Source: CAMLDH01 sp966250375 (GTDB lineage Bacteria; Pseudomonadota; Gammaproteobacteria; Burkholderiales; Burkholderiaceae_D). Taken from it: a stretch of 24,747 bases of DNA. Location: positions 1 through 24,747 of the forward strand of contig CBINHE010000061.1 of NCBI GenBank assembly GCA_966250375.1. The letters run 5' to 3'. A program made the position numbers and the translations under genes. The notes beneath the pieces were generated by a model, which ran no database searches, was not told where the DNA came from, and was given only the letters and a program-made list of their open reading frames with translations. Positions 1 through 7,899 of the stretch are shown here, in pieces. Each line of letters begins with the position of its first letter. Position 1 is the first letter of the stretch.

Positions 1-2
1 AC

Positions 3-815
3 ACGTTGAATGGAAATGCCGGCAATGACATGCTGATCGGCGGCGTCGGCATCGACATACTTTATGGAGGGAACGGCAACGACATCATGCAAGGTGGATC
101 AGGAATCGATACGCTTAGTGACACGGTCGGCAACAATTTGTTTGATGGTGGTGCTGATAACGACACAATCACCGGTGGCGCTGGTAATGAGTTCTTTGCT
201 GGCGGTGCGGGAAATGATGTGATAACTACCGGAGCAGGTGCGGATGTGATCGTTTTCAACCGTGGTGACGGGCAGGACGTAGTCAATGCCAGCACAGGCA
301 AGGACAACACGCTTTCGCTTGGAAAGGGCATTAAATATGCAGACCTCCTGTTCTCAAAAACAGGGAATGATCTGACTCTCGTGATCGGCGCCAGCGAACA
401 AGTGACTTTCAAAGACTGGTATGCAAGCGTCAATAATCACAGCGTCGCCAATCTGCAAGTCGTCATTGAAGGCACGACCGACTACGATGCCGCATCGGCG
501 AGCGTCATCAACAACAAGAAGGTCGAGCAATTCAACTTCGATGGTCTGGTGACGGCGTTCGATCAGGCGCGTGCGGCGACGCCGACGTTGACGAGTTGGG
601 CGCTGTCGTCTTCATTGCTGAATTTCTATCTCAACAGCAGCGACACGGCGGCCATCGGTGGCGATCTGGCGTATCAGTATGCGAAGAACGGCAACCTGTC
701 GACTATCTCGATGACGCCTGCGCAGGCGTTATTGGCGAGTACGCAATTCGGTACTGCCAATCAGGGTTTGCAGGCGACAAGTGCTTTGCAGGATGCGTCA
801 CCGCGACTGATGTAA
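3..815 (+). CDS. RTX calcium-binding protein, C-terminal part (5' end outside window)
   Basis: The frame is open to the window edge, so this is the end of a larger gene whose start is not visible. The visible 270 residues begin with about nine glycine/aspartate-rich nonapeptides of the GGxGxDxLx type (roughly residues 1-95), which in RTX proteins form a Ca2+-binding parallel beta-roll. A segment around residues 98-140 resembles the haemolysin-type calcium-binding-related domain (N-T-L-x-L ... F-K-D-W-Y). The tail is Ser/Thr/Ala/Gln-rich and ends in ASPRLM. RTX proteins are usually exported by a type I ABC system through an uncleaved C-terminal signal. No exporter gene is in the window, so secretion is inferred. 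It could be a protease, lipase, adhesin or S-layer-like protein, because the defining domain lies upstream of the window. An inverted repeat that may end transcription follows 17 bases after the stop. Confidence 0.9.
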   Translation, partial: TLNGNAGNDMLIGGVGIDILYGGNGNDIMQGGSGIDTLSDTVGNNLFDGGADNDTITGGAGNEFFAGGAGNDVITTGAGADVIVFNRGDGQDVVNASTGKDNTLSLGKGIKYADLLFSKTGNDLTLVIGASEQVTFKDWYASVNNHSVANLQVVIEGTTDYDAASASVINNKKVEQFNFDGLVTAFDQARAATPTLTSWALSSSLLNFYLNSSDTAAIGGDLAYQYAKNGNLSTISMTPAQALLASTQFGTANQGLQATSALQDASPRLM

Positions 816-832
816 TGTCTTGACGTTGGAAA

Positions 833-865
833 CTATCCCTCTGAATTGGCCATTCAGAGGGATAG
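833..865. terminator. Perfect 14-bp inverted repeat, candidate bidirectional terminator
   Basis: The arm CTATCCCTCTGAAT pairs perfectly with ATTCAGAGGGATAG around a 5-base loop (TGGCC). It lies just after the RTX gene stop on the plus strand. On the minus strand it overlaps the in-frame stop (TGA at 856-854) of the plsC remnant. The T-tract is weak: three T's follow on the minus strand and none worth naming on the plus strand. It may once have ended both genes where they converged. Confidence 0.55.
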
Positions 866-971
866 CGGTTGTACGAATTTCTGAACATGCCGAACAATCT
901 CCGGTCCGCCATTCCCTTCTTGACCGGGCGCTGCCGCAATCGAATGCCGCGATGCCTCGGCCGGTGTCATC
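854..971 (-). pseudogene. Decayed duplicate of the 3' end of plsC
   Basis: Read on the minus strand, this stretch encodes PAEASRHSIAAAPGQE. It aligns with LADAAQRSIAAALGKE near the C-terminus of the intact acyltransferase (DNA about 4268-4335), in the same orientation. By eye the DNA is roughly three-quarters identical over about 65 bases, including an 18-base exact run, GCGCTGCCGCAATCGAAT/C less its last base. The remnant frame runs on to a TGA at 856-854 inside the hairpin. Only the last few dozen codons remain and the acyltransferase motifs are missing, so it is not functional. It marks where plsC probably ended before the helicase segment was inserted. Confidence 0.7.
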
Positions 972-1081
972 CATAAACAATTTTTATTTCAGCAATGAGA
1001 GTGCGACATGGTGATTGGCAAGCATCCCGTTGATGCCACGCATGAATCGCCGCCTCAGGATGCAGGAATCGTTCGAGGATG

Positions 1082-1116
1082 GGACAATGGCAGGCTTGCA
1101 TTGTCCAATTTATAAT
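1082..1116 (+). promoter_or_regulatory. Candidate promoter and operator of the helicase gene
   Basis: A consensus -10 box TATAAT lies at 1111-1116, about 30 bases before the ATG. The expected -35 position is poor (TGGCAG at 1088-1093). It lies inside an 8-bp dyad, GGACAATG-N9-CATTGTCC (1082-1106), where a dimeric regulator could bind. A strong -10 with a weak -35 buried in a dyad suggests a repressed or activator-dependent promoter. No regulator gene is adjacent. Confidence 0.45.
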
Positions 1117-1144
1117 GCCATGTTCGTTTCCCCTCCTTCTCCCC

Positions 1145-4100
1145 ATGAAAATTCTCGAATACATCGGCCTCGACACGTCGCGCGTCAAGACAGCCTACTG
1201 CAAGGTGACCGAAGCCATCGCCCGCGACGACTTCCACGCCGCACAGGTCAAGAAACTCACTAACCTGACCCACGGCAAGTTCTACCGGGCCAAACTCGAC
1301 GGTGCCGACCGACTGTTGTTCTCGCTGGTGCGGCATGACAATGAGGTGTGCGCGCTGATGCTGGAAGTCATCGCGCATCACGATTACGACAAGTCGCGTT
1401 TCTTGCGCGGTGCGGCGATCGACGAGTCCAGGATTCCTGATGGCGATGTCGCCGAAGCCATGCACGATGCGCAGCCGGTGCGCTATCTGCATCCCGAACG
1501 TCGCGCCATCCATCTGCTGGACAAACCGATTTCTTTCGACGATGCACAGGAAGCGATCTATCGCCAGCCGTCGCCGCTGATCGTGGTCGGCAGCGCCGGC
1601 AGCGGCAAGACCGCGCTGACACTGGAGAAAATGAAGCATGCGGAAGGCGAGGTGTTGTACGTCACTCACTCGGCCTACCTCGCCCAGAATGCCCGCGACC
1701 TCTACTATGCGAACGGTTTCGAACACCAGGGACAGGAAGCCGTGTTTCTGTCCTACCGCGAGTTCGTCGAATCCATCCGCGTACCGTCGGGACGGGAAGC
1801 GCTATGGCGCGATTTCACTGGCTGGTTTACGCGGGTGCGGCAGGCGTTCAAGGGCATCGACGGCCACCAGGCGTTCGAGGAAATTCGCGGCGTCATTGCT
1901 GCCGATGCCGGCGGCGTGCTGTCGCGCGACGCCTATCGGGCGCTCGGGGTGCGGCAGTCGATCTTTTACGGCGAAGAGCGCGAACTGCTCTACGACCTGT
2001 TTGAAAAGTACCGTGCCTGGCTTGGCGAATCAAAATTGTTCGACCTCAACCTGGTTGCCCATGAATGGCAAAACATGGCCGCGCCGCGCTACGACTTCGT
2101 GGTCATCGATGAAGTGCAGGACATCACGAGCGTCCAGTTGGCGCTGGTGCTCAAGACATTGAAGAAGCCCGGCAACTTCCTGCTGTGCGGGGATTCGAAC
2201 CAGATCGTGCATCCGAATTTTTTCTCATGGGGGCAAGTCAAGAGTTTGTTCTGGCGCGATCCGCAACTAGCGCAACAGCAGGAGCTGCGGGTGCTCACCG
2301 CCAACTTCCGCAATGGAACGGAAGCGACCCGCGTGGCCAACCAGTTACTCAAGATCAAACAGCGCCGCTTCGGTTCCATCGACCGCGAGAGCAATTTCTT
2401 GGTGCAGGCGGTCGGCGGAGCCGCTGGACAGGTGGCGCTGGTGCCGGACAAGGACAGCGTCAAGAAAGAACTCGACCGCCAGATTCGCCAATCGACCCGC
2501 TTTGCCGTGCTGGTCATGCGTGACGAGGACAAGGCCGAGGCACGCAAGCACTTCGGCACGCCGCTCCTGTTCTCGATCCATGAAGCCAAGGGGCTGGAAT
2601 ACGACAACATCGTACTGTTCCGCTTCGTGTCCGATCACCGCGCGCAATTTACCGAGATTGTCGAGGGGGTCGGGAAACAGGATCTTGCGACCGACATACT
2701 CGACTATCGCCGCGCGAAGGACAAGAGCGACAAGTCGATGGAGGTCTACAAGTTTTTCGTCAACGCGCTCTATGTTGCACTCACGCGCGCGGTCGAGAAC
2801 CTGTACCTCGTGGAATCCGACACCTTGCATCCTCTGTTCGATCTGCTCGACCTGTCTGTGGCAGGACAAATGAAGGTGGATGCCAAACAATCGACTCTGG
2901 AAGACTGGCAGAAGGAAGCGCGCAAGCTGGACCTGCAAGGCAAGCAGGAACAGGCCGACGCGATTCGCCGCAATATTCTCCGGCAGACGCCCGTGCCTTG
3001 GCCGGTATTCGACGGCGCAAAGACCACTGAACTGCTGGTCAAGGTGTTTCGCGAGCAGGCACCCGGCAGCAAGCAGCGCCAGCAGCTGTATGAAATCGCT
3101 GCCTGTTTTGATGAACCGATGCTGGCCGTGTGGCTGGCGCAGGAAGCGAAATTCGACGCGGCGAAAAACTTCCCTCAACAGCGGGCAACGCTGGGCCGCA
3201 AGAGCTACACGCCCTACTTTGCCAATCACTTCAAGGAGCTCTTGCGACAATGCGACCAGCATGGCGTAGAACATCGGCTGCCGATGAACCAGACGCCGCT
3301 GATGGCGGCGGCCGCCGCAGGCAATGTGCCGCTGGTCGAAGCGCTGCTGGAGCGCGGCGCCGACCGTGAGGCGGTCGATCACTATGGCGGCAATGCGCTG
3401 CACTGGGCCATGCGCGAAGCCTTCCGCGACGAGAAGTTTGCGCGCGGCCCGTTCGCCGCACTCTATGAACTGCTGGCTCCGGCCAGCATCGATGTCAATA
3501 CAGGGGAGCGCCTGGTGCGTATCGACCGGCATCTGTCGGAGTATTTCCTGTTTCAGACGCTATGGGTGTTGTTCAAGTCGCGCTTCACGGAAAGGCAGCG
3601 GCGCCCCTACGCCGCGTTCGAGACGCACGCCATTCTGGAGGCGTGGCAGCATCTTCCCGCCAATGTCGTCAAACCGGAACGCAACAAACGCCAGCATCTT
3701 TCCGGCGTACTGGCACGCAACGAGGTGGAGCGCGATTACGCCTACAACCGGGCGCTGTTCATGCGCATCGCGCAGGGCTGGTACCAGTTCAACCCGCATT
3801 TGTCAGTGCGCCGCAAAACGCGGGATGGCGATGCATGGGTGCCGATCTACCAGGCGCTGAACCTGGCGTTCATTGGCGAGTTCTCCTGGGATTTCGTGCG
3901 GGAGCGCGTCGATGCCTATCTGGAGATGGCGGGCTTGCCCAAACGCGGCCCACCGATCGCCACCGAGCGCGCCTTCGCACGCTGGCAAGCGGTCGAGCAC
4001 GAGCGGGAACAACGCGAGGCCAAGGCACGTGCCGCCCAGGAACAGTGGCGCGCCGAACAAATGGCGGCACAACAACGCAGGCAGCAGGAGACGCCCAAGT

Positions 4101-4171
4101 GGGGCACAACCGAGGCACAGCGGCACGAGATCGAAAGCATACGAAAGGAAATCGCAAAGCGGAAGAAGTGA
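1145..4171 (+). CDS. RelE-like / UvrD-type SF1 helicase / ankyrin fusion protein
   Basis: This is a 1008-residue protein. Residues about 1-95 resemble the RelE/ParE toxin fold (G-K-F-Y-R ... R-L-L-F-S ... H-D-Y-D-K), which is seen at the head of some UvrD-like helicases. SF1A motifs follow: Walker A GSAGSGKT 149-156, Walker B DEVQD 322-326, GDSNQ 349-353, NFRNG 387-391, motif V HEAKGLEYDNIV 479-490, motif VI VALTRAVENLYLVE 544-557. About one and a half ankyrin repeats lie near 705-760 (TPLMAAAAAGNVPLVEALLERGA), and the last 60 residues are a charged coiled coil. The ATP-dependent 3'-5' translocase role is known for the family; the cellular role here is unknown. I chose the ATG at 1145 because the TATAAT box lies inside the longer frame that begins at 1079. 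No clear Shine-Dalgarno precedes it. The gene stands alone on the plus strand between copies of the plsC 3' end, which suggests acquisition by transfer. Confidence 0.85.
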   Translation: MKILEYIGLDTSRVKTAYCKVTEAIARDDFHAAQVKKLTNLTHGKFYRAKLDGADRLLFSLVRHDNEVCALMLEVIAHHDYDKSRFLRGAAIDESRIPDGDVAEAMHDAQPVRYLHPERRAIHLLDKPISFDDAQEAIYRQPSPLIVVGSAGSGKTALTLEKMKHAEGEVLYVTHSAYLAQNARDLYYANGFEHQGQEAVFLSYREFVESIRVPSGREALWRDFTGWFTRVRQAFKGIDGHQAFEEIRGVIAADAGGVLSRDAYRALGVRQSIFYGEERELLYDLFEKYRAWLGESKLFDLNLVAHEWQNMAAPRYDFVVIDEVQDITSVQLALVLKTLKKPGNFLLCGDSNQIVHPNFFSWGQVKSLFWRDPQLAQQQELRVLTANFRNGTEATRVANQLLKIKQRRFGSIDRESNFLVQAVGGAAGQVALVPDKDSVKKELDRQIRQSTRFAVLVMRDEDKAEARKHFGTPLLFSIHEAKGLEYDNIVLFRFVSDHRAQFTEIVEGVGKQDLATDILDYRRAKDKSDKSMEVYKFFVNALYVALTRAVENLYLVESDTLHPLFDLLDLSVAGQMKVDAKQSTLEDWQKEARKLDLQGKQEQADAIRRNILRQTPVPWPVFDGAKTTELLVKVFREQAPGSKQRQQLYEIAACFDEPMLAVWLAQEAKFDAAKNFPQQRATLGRKSYTPYFANHFKELLRQCDQHGVEHRLPMNQTPLMAAAAAGNVPLVEALLERGADREAVDHYGGNALHWAMREAFRDEKFARGPFAALYELLAPASIDVNTGERLVRIDRHLSEYFLFQTLWVLFKSRFTERQRRPYAAFETHAILEAWQHLPANVVKPERNKRQHLSGVLARNEVERDYAYNRALFMRIAQGWYQFNPHLSVRRKTRDGDAWVPIYQALNLAFIGEFSWDFVRERVDAYLEMAGLPKRGPPIATERAFARWQAVEHEREQREAKARAAQEQWRAEQMAAQQRRQQETPKWGTTEAQRHEIESIRKEIAKRKK

Positions 4172-4194
4172 GCGCCCCCGGAGATTTCGTCTGC

Positions 4195-4262
4195 CACATG
4201 GAACTTTCCAAGTTGCGTGCCGAGAACAGTCTCCTCAAACGGGAGAACGACATTGTCGGGCT
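4195..4262 (+). mobile_element. Possible IS3-family OrfA leucine-zipper remnant
   Basis: From 4198 the plus strand reads MELSKLRAENSLLKRENDIV. This matches the E-L-x-x-L-R-x-E-N-x-x-L-K-x-E-x-D-I pattern near the end of IS3-family OrfA proteins. The resemblance stops about where similarity to the plsC 3' end begins (about 4268). No orfB, ends or target duplication are visible, so this is at most a scrap. The last codons of plsC are read antisense through it. A chance coiled-coil-like reading cannot be excluded. Confidence 0.4.
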
Positions 4263-5011
4263 GTCTTCGGCCTCCGATCCACTTCCTTGCCGAGCGCTGC
4301 CGCAATCGAACGCTGCGCCGCATCGGCCAAGTCTCTGCGATGCGCCCCGGCGGTTTCGATTAGCGGCAGCCGAATCAATTGCGCGGTGATTTGCCGTGCG
4401 CGCGAGATAGCAATCACGCTTTGCGCAAAGCTCATGTCGCCGATAAAATCTGCTGCCGCATGCAACTTCCCTTGCGCATCCACATAACGCAATGCATACG
4501 GCTGCACCGGCACCTCCGCGTCAATTGCCGCCTCAAACAGATTCGCATGAAATGGAAGTATTGCGCCCTGCGCTGCGGTAGTACCTTCCGGGAAAAATGC
4601 CACATGCTCGCCGGCGTGGATACTCGCCACCAAGCCTTCGAAAATTCTGCGCACGTCCCGCACCTTGCCGCGTGCAATGAAAATTGTTCCTGCCTGTGCA
4701 CACAACCAGCCGACCAGCGGCCAATCGCGAATATCGGATTTCGCGACGAAGCGGCAAGGATGCAATGAATTGATGATAAACATGTCGAGCCACGACACAT
4801 GATTGGCAACGATCAATGCCTTGGGCACAGGCTTTGCATCGGCGTCATGACGGATCTCGACTTGTACGCCGCAAATGGCGACTAGTTGCATCGACCAATG
4901 CTTGATGCGTCGTTCGCGGCCAGTGGCCCCGGCCCACGGAAAAACCACAGCACAGGTCCAGAGTCCGACCAACAGATGGATGGAGACCCGCAGCAAGCGA
5001 TACGCGGGCAT
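4235..5011 (-). CDS. plsC: 1-acyl-sn-glycerol-3-phosphate acyltransferase (PlsC family)
   Basis: This 258-residue protein should transfer an acyl chain to lysophosphatidic acid at the inner membrane, making phosphatidic acid for phospholipid synthesis. The acyltransferase signatures are HVSWLD (HX4D, residues 71-76) and FPEGTT (140-145). A hydrophobic N-terminal segment (about residues 9-27) should anchor it to the membrane. I prefer the ATG at 5011: it gives the usual N-terminus (MPAYRLLRV) and has AAGGA upstream. Longer starts at 5071 or 5083 would overlap pyrC'. The last 11 residues or so (PKTARQCRSPV) lie over a possible IS remnant and are not like a normal PlsC tail, so the original end was probably replaced by the insertion on its downstream side. 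Confidence 0.88.
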   Translation of the reverse strand: MPAYRLLRVSIHLLVGLWTCAVVFPWAGATGRERRIKHWSMQLVAICGVQVEIRHDADAKPVPKALIVANHVSWLDMFIINSLHPCRFVAKSDIRDWPLVGWLCAQAGTIFIARGKVRDVRRIFEGLVASIHAGEHVAFFPEGTTAAQGAILPFHANLFEAAIDAEVPVQPYALRYVDAQGKLHAAADFIGDMSFAQSVIAISRARQITAQLIRLPLIETAGAHRRDLADAAQRSIAAALGKEVDRRPKTARQCRSPV

Positions 5012-5051
5012 GCCTAAGAAGTCCTTTTCGGATGCATTCGGATGATGCTTG

Positions 5052-6338
5052 TTACCGCAAGAAGGCGACATGCCCGGCAACAATGGTTGCCTTCACCTGC
5101 CCGATCAACTCGTAGCCGAGAAAGGGGGTATGTTTGCCTTGACTCGCAAGCGCCTTTGCTTCCACTTTCCAGCGCGCTGCGGGATCGAACAAACAGATAT
5201 CCGCCGTACTACCCACGGCTAACTGACCTGCCGCCAAGCCAACCACACGGGCGGCATCCGAGGTCACTTTTGCAACTGCCTTGCCAACTGCCTGCGGCGC
5301 TCCATCGCCGCATTCATCGGCCCATTTCAGCGCCAACGACAAGAGCAATTCCAGACCGGTCGCCCCCGGCGAGGCTTCGCCAAAGGGCAGCAATTTTTCA
5401 TCATCATCGACCGGCGTATGATCGGAGCAGATGGCATCGATGGTCCCGTCGCTCAATGCCCGCCGAATCGCATCGCGGTCACGCTGCGCGCGGAAAGGCG
5501 GATTCACGCGCGCGTTGGAATCGAAGAAACCGATATCGGCGTCGGTCATGTGGATGTAATGCGCGCCGACGTCGCACGTGATCGGCAGTCCTTCCTTCTT
5601 CGCTGCGCGTACCAGTTCCAGGCCGGCCGCAGATGACATGCGGCATAAATGCACCCGGGCGTCGGACGCACGTACCAACTCAAGAATCGTATGCAATGCA
5701 ATGGTCTCGGCCATTACCGGCACGCCCGACAAACCGAGCCGCGATGCGATCGGGCCGCTATGCGCGATACCGCTGCGGCCCAGATGCGGGTCCTGCGGAC
5801 GCAACCAGACGGCATAACCGAAGGTCTTGGCGTATTGCATTGCGCGCAGCAGGACGGTGGTGTCGAGGATCGGCTCATCGGCCTGCGAGAAAGCGATGCA
5901 ACCGGCGTCGGTCAGCTCCGCCATTTCGGTCAGTGCTTCACCTTTCAATCCGGCCGTCAATGCCCCCAATGGAAAGACATGCGCCCTGTTCAGCGTCTTG
6001 GCGCGGTGCTTGAGCATCTCGACCAGGCCTGGTTCATCCAGCACCGGATCGGTGTCGGGTGGGCAGACCAGGCTGGTGACGCCGCCCTGCATCGCGGCTT
6101 GCAGCTCGGATTCCAGCGTTGCCTTGTATTCGTAGCCGGGCTCGCGCAAGCGTGCGCTCAAGTCGACCAAGCCAGGAATGACCATCAAGCCGGTGGCATC
6201 GATGGTTTGGCTCGCCTGGAAATCGGCGGGTGCGGTGCCGACGCCGACAATTTTTCCGGCGTCGATGTAGATATCTTTTTGTGCGTCGATGCCATTGGCA
6301 GGATCGATCAGGTGGCCGTTTTTGATGTGCAGTTTCAT
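5052..6338 (-). CDS. pyrC': Dihydroorotase-like protein PyrC', probably catalytically inactive
   Basis: This 428-residue amidohydrolase-fold protein aligns with class I dihydroorotases from end to end. Active enzymes carry D-x-H-x-H-x-R-x-P-G for the zinc pair. Here the segment reads DLSARLREPG (residues 59-68), so both histidines are replaced, by Ser61 and Arg63. The later CSDHTP motif is kept. Such homologues next to pyrB in pseudomonads (PyrC') are known to be inactive but needed to assemble aspartate transcarbamoylase, and the same role is inferred here. A catalytic dihydroorotase should therefore be encoded elsewhere. The gene is separated from pyrB by 96 bases with no convincing terminator and lies 40 bases before plsC. 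Confidence 0.92.
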   Translation of the reverse strand: MKLHIKNGHLIDPANGIDAQKDIYIDAGKIVGVGTAPADFQASQTIDATGLMVIPGLVDLSARLREPGYEYKATLESELQAAMQGGVTSLVCPPDTDPVLDEPGLVEMLKHRAKTLNRAHVFPLGALTAGLKGEALTEMAELTDAGCIAFSQADEPILDTTVLLRAMQYAKTFGYAVWLRPQDPHLGRSGIAHSGPIASRLGLSGVPVMAETIALHTILELVRASDARVHLCRMSSAAGLELVRAAKKEGLPITCDVGAHYIHMTDADIGFFDSNARVNPPFRAQRDRDAIRRALSDGTIDAICSDHTPVDDDEKLLPFGEASPGATGLELLLSLALKWADECGDGAPQAVGKAVAKVTSDAARVVGLAAGQLAVGSTADICLFDPAARWKVEAKALASQGKHTPFLGYELIGQVKATIVAGHVAFLR

Positions 6339-6434
6339 CTTTGATTTTTACAATGTTGGGGGACAGAGACATGCGGCGCACGGCGGCGCCTCATAAAGCC
6401 TTGCGCCCCCCCTCTGTTCCGCAATAATGATTGA

Positions 6435-7394
6435 TTAATTTCCCGCCAAGATACTCATGACCGCCATGCGCACCGCAATGCCGAATGTCACCTGCGGCAG
6501 AATCACCGCCTGCGCGCCATCGGCCACTGCCGACTCGATCTCGACACCGCGATTCATCGGCCCCGGATGCATCACAATCGCATCCGGCTTGGCCAGCGCC
6601 AGGCGCTCCGTGGTCAAGCCGTAGCTCTTGAAAAACTCCTGTGCGGAAGGCAGCAACGCACCGCTCATGCGTTCACTCTGCAGACGCAACATGATGATGG
6701 CGTCGACACCTTTCAATCCCTCGTTGATGTCGGTGAACACGCGCACGCCCATTTGCTCCAGGCCGCTCGGCAGCAAAGTTTGCGGGCCAATGGCGCGTAC
6801 TTCCGGCACACCCAGCGTGGTCAACGCATGGATGTCGGAGCGCGCCACGCGGCTGTGCAAAATGTCGCCGACGATGGCGACGGTCAGATTGGTGAAATCC
6901 TTTTTGTAGTGCCGAATCGTGTACATGTCCAGCAAACCCTGCGTCGGATGCGCGTGGCGGCCATCGCCGGCATTGACCACGTGCACATGCGGCTGATGAG
7001 TATCGATCAGGTGCTTGGCAATCAGGTAGGGGGCGCCGGATTGCGAATGGCGCACCACGAACATGTCCGCGTGCATCGCGGACAGGTTGTCGATCGTGTC
7101 GAGCAGCGATTCGCCCTTGCTGGCGCTGGACGCGGAGATATTCAGATTGATCACGTCGGCCGACAGGCGCTTGGAGGCAATTTCAAACGTGGTGCGAGTG
7201 CGCGTTGAATTCTCGAAAAACAGATTGAACACGCTTTTGCCCCGCATCAGCGGCACTTTCTTGACTTCGCGGTCGCTGATGCCGACAAATGAAGAAGCCG
7301 TATCGAGAATATGCGTGACGATGGCCTTTGGCAGGCCCTCGATCGTCAGCAGGTGTTGCAGTTCGCCGTTTTTATTGAGTTGCGGATTAAGCAT
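6435..7394 (-). CDS. pyrB: Aspartate carbamoyltransferase catalytic subunit
   Basis: This 319-residue protein catalyses carbamoyl phosphate + aspartate to carbamoyl-aspartate, the committed step of pyrimidine synthesis. The carbamoyl-phosphate loop STRTR is at residues 63-67, HPTQ at 149-152, and HPGPMNRG at 276-283. Its start ATG overlaps the end of pyrR by 8 bases (ATGCTTAA), which indicates translational coupling. No pyrI regulatory subunit is present. The neighbouring inactive dihydroorotase homologue probably serves as structural partner. Confidence 0.97.
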   Translation of the reverse strand: MLNPQLNKNGELQHLLTIEGLPKAIVTHILDTASSFVGISDREVKKVPLMRGKSVFNLFFENSTRTRTTFEIASKRLSADVINLNISASSASKGESLLDTIDNLSAMHADMFVVRHSQSGAPYLIAKHLIDTHQPHVHVVNAGDGRHAHPTQGLLDMYTIRHYKKDFTNLTVAIVGDILHSRVARSDIHALTTLGVPEVRAIGPQTLLPSGLEQMGVRVFTDINEGLKGVDAIIMLRLQSERMSGALLPSAQEFFKSYGLTTERLALAKPDAIVMHPGPMNRGVEIESAVADGAQAVILPQVTFGIAVRMAVMSILAGN

Positions 7395-7899
7395 GATCTA
7401 TCGTGAGGGAAAAACGGCCGTCGGTGGCGCGCTGCAGCACCAGCTGCTGATGTTCAGAAAGCGTGATGGTGTCGGCCACGAAGTCCGCCGCGATCGGCAG
7501 TTCACGCCCGCCGCGATCGACTAGCGCTGCCAACATGATGCGCGCCGGACGGCCATAGTCGAACAGTTCATTGATCGCAGCACGCGTGGTGCGTCCGGTG
7601 TAGAGCACGTCGTCGACCAGCAGAATGGTCGCGCCATCGACATCGAACGGAATCTGGGTCGGCTTCACCTCGGCGTGCAGCCCTTTTTCCGCATAATCGT
7701 CGCGGTAGAACGACACATCGATAAAGCCGAGACGCTCCTTCAGTTCCAGCGCTGTTGCCAGCCGCTCGGCCAGCCATGCGCCGCCGGAATGAATGCCGAC
7801 GATGGCAACGTTGTCGGTGTGCGCTAGGCCGGCTTTGACTTGTTGTGCCAACGCTTGATACAGCGCTTCGGCATCCAATTTAGAGGTTGGTGTATTCAT
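7387..7899 (-). CDS. pyrR: PyrR, pyrimidine regulatory protein / uracil phosphoribosyltransferase
   Basis: This 170-residue type I phosphoribosyltransferase carries the PRPP-binding motif ILLVDDVLYTGRTTRA (about residues 92-107). In Gram-positive bacteria PyrR is an RNA-binding attenuator with UPRT activity. In proteobacteria its regulatory role is less certain, and no PyrR-type anti-terminator hairpin is recognisable upstream of pyrB, which overlaps this gene. I chose the ATG at 7899 (MNTPTSKLDAEALY); a start at 7938 would extend further into ruvX. Even so, the first 20 bases overlap the end of ruvX. No strong ribosome-binding site is visible, so coupling to ruvX is likely. Confidence 0.92.
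   Translation of the reverse strand: MNTPTSKLDAEALYQALAQQVKAGLAHTDNVAIVGIHSGGAWLAERLATALELKERLGFIDVSFYRDDYAEKGLHAEVKPTQIPFDVDGATILLVDDVLYTGRTTRAAINELFDYGRPARIMLAALVDRGGRELPIAADFVADTITLSEHQQLVLQRATDGRFSLTIDHA

Noticed and set aside
1079..1144. Longer start (ATG at 1079) for the helicase gene
   Set aside because: The TATAAT box lies inside this stretch, the purines (GAGG) directly abut the ATG, and the extra 22 residues look unlike the family.
6339..6434. Inverted GG-ACAGAG / CTCTGT-CC pair between pyrC' and pyrB as an attenuator
   Set aside because: The arms are short and imperfect, with a loop near 40 bases and no T-tract; it does not look like a PyrR-binding or terminator structure.
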